Positions 63,620-64,000 of a DNA stretch of 64,000 bases are shown here, piece by piece. Made by a program: the position numbers and the translations under genes. Numbering within the stretch: the first letter of the stretch is position 1; each line of letters starts with the position of its first letter. The notes below the pieces were generated by a model. It was not told the origin of the DNA. It worked only from the letters and a program-made list of their open reading frames with translations, and ran no database searches. The DNA lies in the NCBI RefSeq assembly GCF_013403875.1, contig NZ_JACBNX010000004.1, forward strand, positions 124,001 to 188,000, in the 5' to 3' direction. Source of the DNA: Burkholderia guangdongensis (lineage in GTDB: Bacteria > Pseudomonadota > Gammaproteobacteria > Burkholderiales > Burkholderiaceae).

Positions 63620-64000
63620 TTATCGGTCGGCATGGTGCTGTGACGGGTTCGTCATCGTGTCGCCCAGTTTCTCCAAAAGAAATTCGGCGACGACAGCGAC
63701 CGCGGGCGGCACCGGCGGGCGGCTCGTATAGACGAGCTGCAGGCCGAAGCTGGTGCTCGCGCGCCGATAGCTCGGCAGCACCCGCACCAGTTTCCCCTGC
63801 GCGATGATCGGCTCGACGATCAACTGCGGCAGCAGCGCAATCCCCAGCCCGGCTACGCAAGCCTGCGCCAGCACGCGCATGTCGTTGACCGAGAACCGGC
63901 TGTTGATCGTCACTTCCTGACTGCCGCGCGGCCCCTGCAGACGCCACGTGTTGCGGCCCTGGCGATTGGAAATCGTCAGGCAGTCGTGCTCGGCCAGCTC
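63620..64000 (-). CDS. LysR-type transcriptional regulator, C-terminal fragment cut by the window edge
   Basis: The last 126 codons before the stop are visible; the 5' part lies beyond the right edge. RNTWRLQGPRGSQEVTINSR, FSVNDMRVLAQACVAGLGIA and LLPQLIVEPIIAQGKLVRVL are typical of the LysR substrate-binding domain (second half), ending LVYTSRPPVPPAVAVVAEFL. The target genes are unknown. The 63496-63619 gap shows no gene. Confidence 0.92.
   Translation of the reverse strand, partial: ELAEHDCLTISNRQGRNTWRLQGPRGSQEVTINSRFSVNDMRVLAQACVAGLGIALLPQLIVEPIIAQGKLVRVLPSYRRASTSFGLQLVYTSRPPVPPAVAVVAEFLLEKLGDTMTNPSQHHADR

Overview
The window is a GC-rich chromosomal segment of a Burkholderia species. 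The pseudomallei group is most likely, but this is an inference from gene content, codon bias and the many short in-frame tandem repeats; no rRNA is present to settle it. I see no tRNA, rRNA, CRISPR array, prophage or complete insertion sequence. Most genes are core housekeeping genes on both strands, so the window looks like primary-chromosome backbone, with accessory-type genes mainly after about 50 kb.

Layout. 0-2.4 kb: cobalamin assembly genes (cbiB fragment, cobU, cobQ). 2.5-4.0 kb: a small secreted protein, a DoxX membrane protein and a lone ParA-type ATPase. 4.0-6.7 kb (minus strand): a DUF3460 protein, scpA, panC and panD. 7.0-13 kb: tamA-tamB, the outer-membrane translocation and assembly module. 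13-19.1 kb: metG, an OmpA-like lipoprotein, apbC, a degenerate Cu/Zn-SOD-like lipoprotein and dcd. 19.2-26.9 kb: a basic amino acid decarboxylase, an LprI-like protein, a HAD hydrolase with argH, a MmyB-type regulator divergent from a methyltransferase, and an HD hydrolase. 27-34.6 kb: ppc divergent from the haem cluster hemC-hemDX-hemY. 34.7-42.8 kb: SDR and aldehyde dehydrogenase, ppa, a GIY-YIG protein with a repeat-encoded tail, a bile-acid-symporter-like carrier, a GNAT-like protein, then nadE-glnB. 43-46.8 kb: a porin and a HisQMP-type amino acid uptake system without its binding protein. 47.1-49.9 kb: a Spy/CpxP-like periplasmic protein divergent from an OmpR/EnvZ-type two-component pair. 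50-54 kb: a small ferredoxin-fold-like protein and a double-permease NitT/TauT-type ABC transporter. 54-64 kb: two paralogous lipoproteins, an MFS exporter, a PEBP protein, ecotin, a phosphoesterase, a GlxA-type regulator divergent from an HD hydratase-like gene, and the end of a LysR regulator.

No large undescribed system is evident. The observations most worth checking are: (1) the divergent promoter between the Spy-like gene and the two-component pair, which carries 10-bp-spaced GTAAC/GTAAT direct repeats on both strands, a layout that suggests an autoregulated envelope-stress module; (2) an apparent one-base frameshift at the 3' end of that Spy-like gene; (3) a Cu/Zn-SOD-family lipoprotein that has lost three of the four copper-ligand histidines; (4) a palindromic repeat element at the hemC/hemD junction that is translated if hemD uses its first ATG; (5) hexanucleotide and related repeats inside cobQ and the GIY-YIG gene; and (6) the nadE-glnB linkage.
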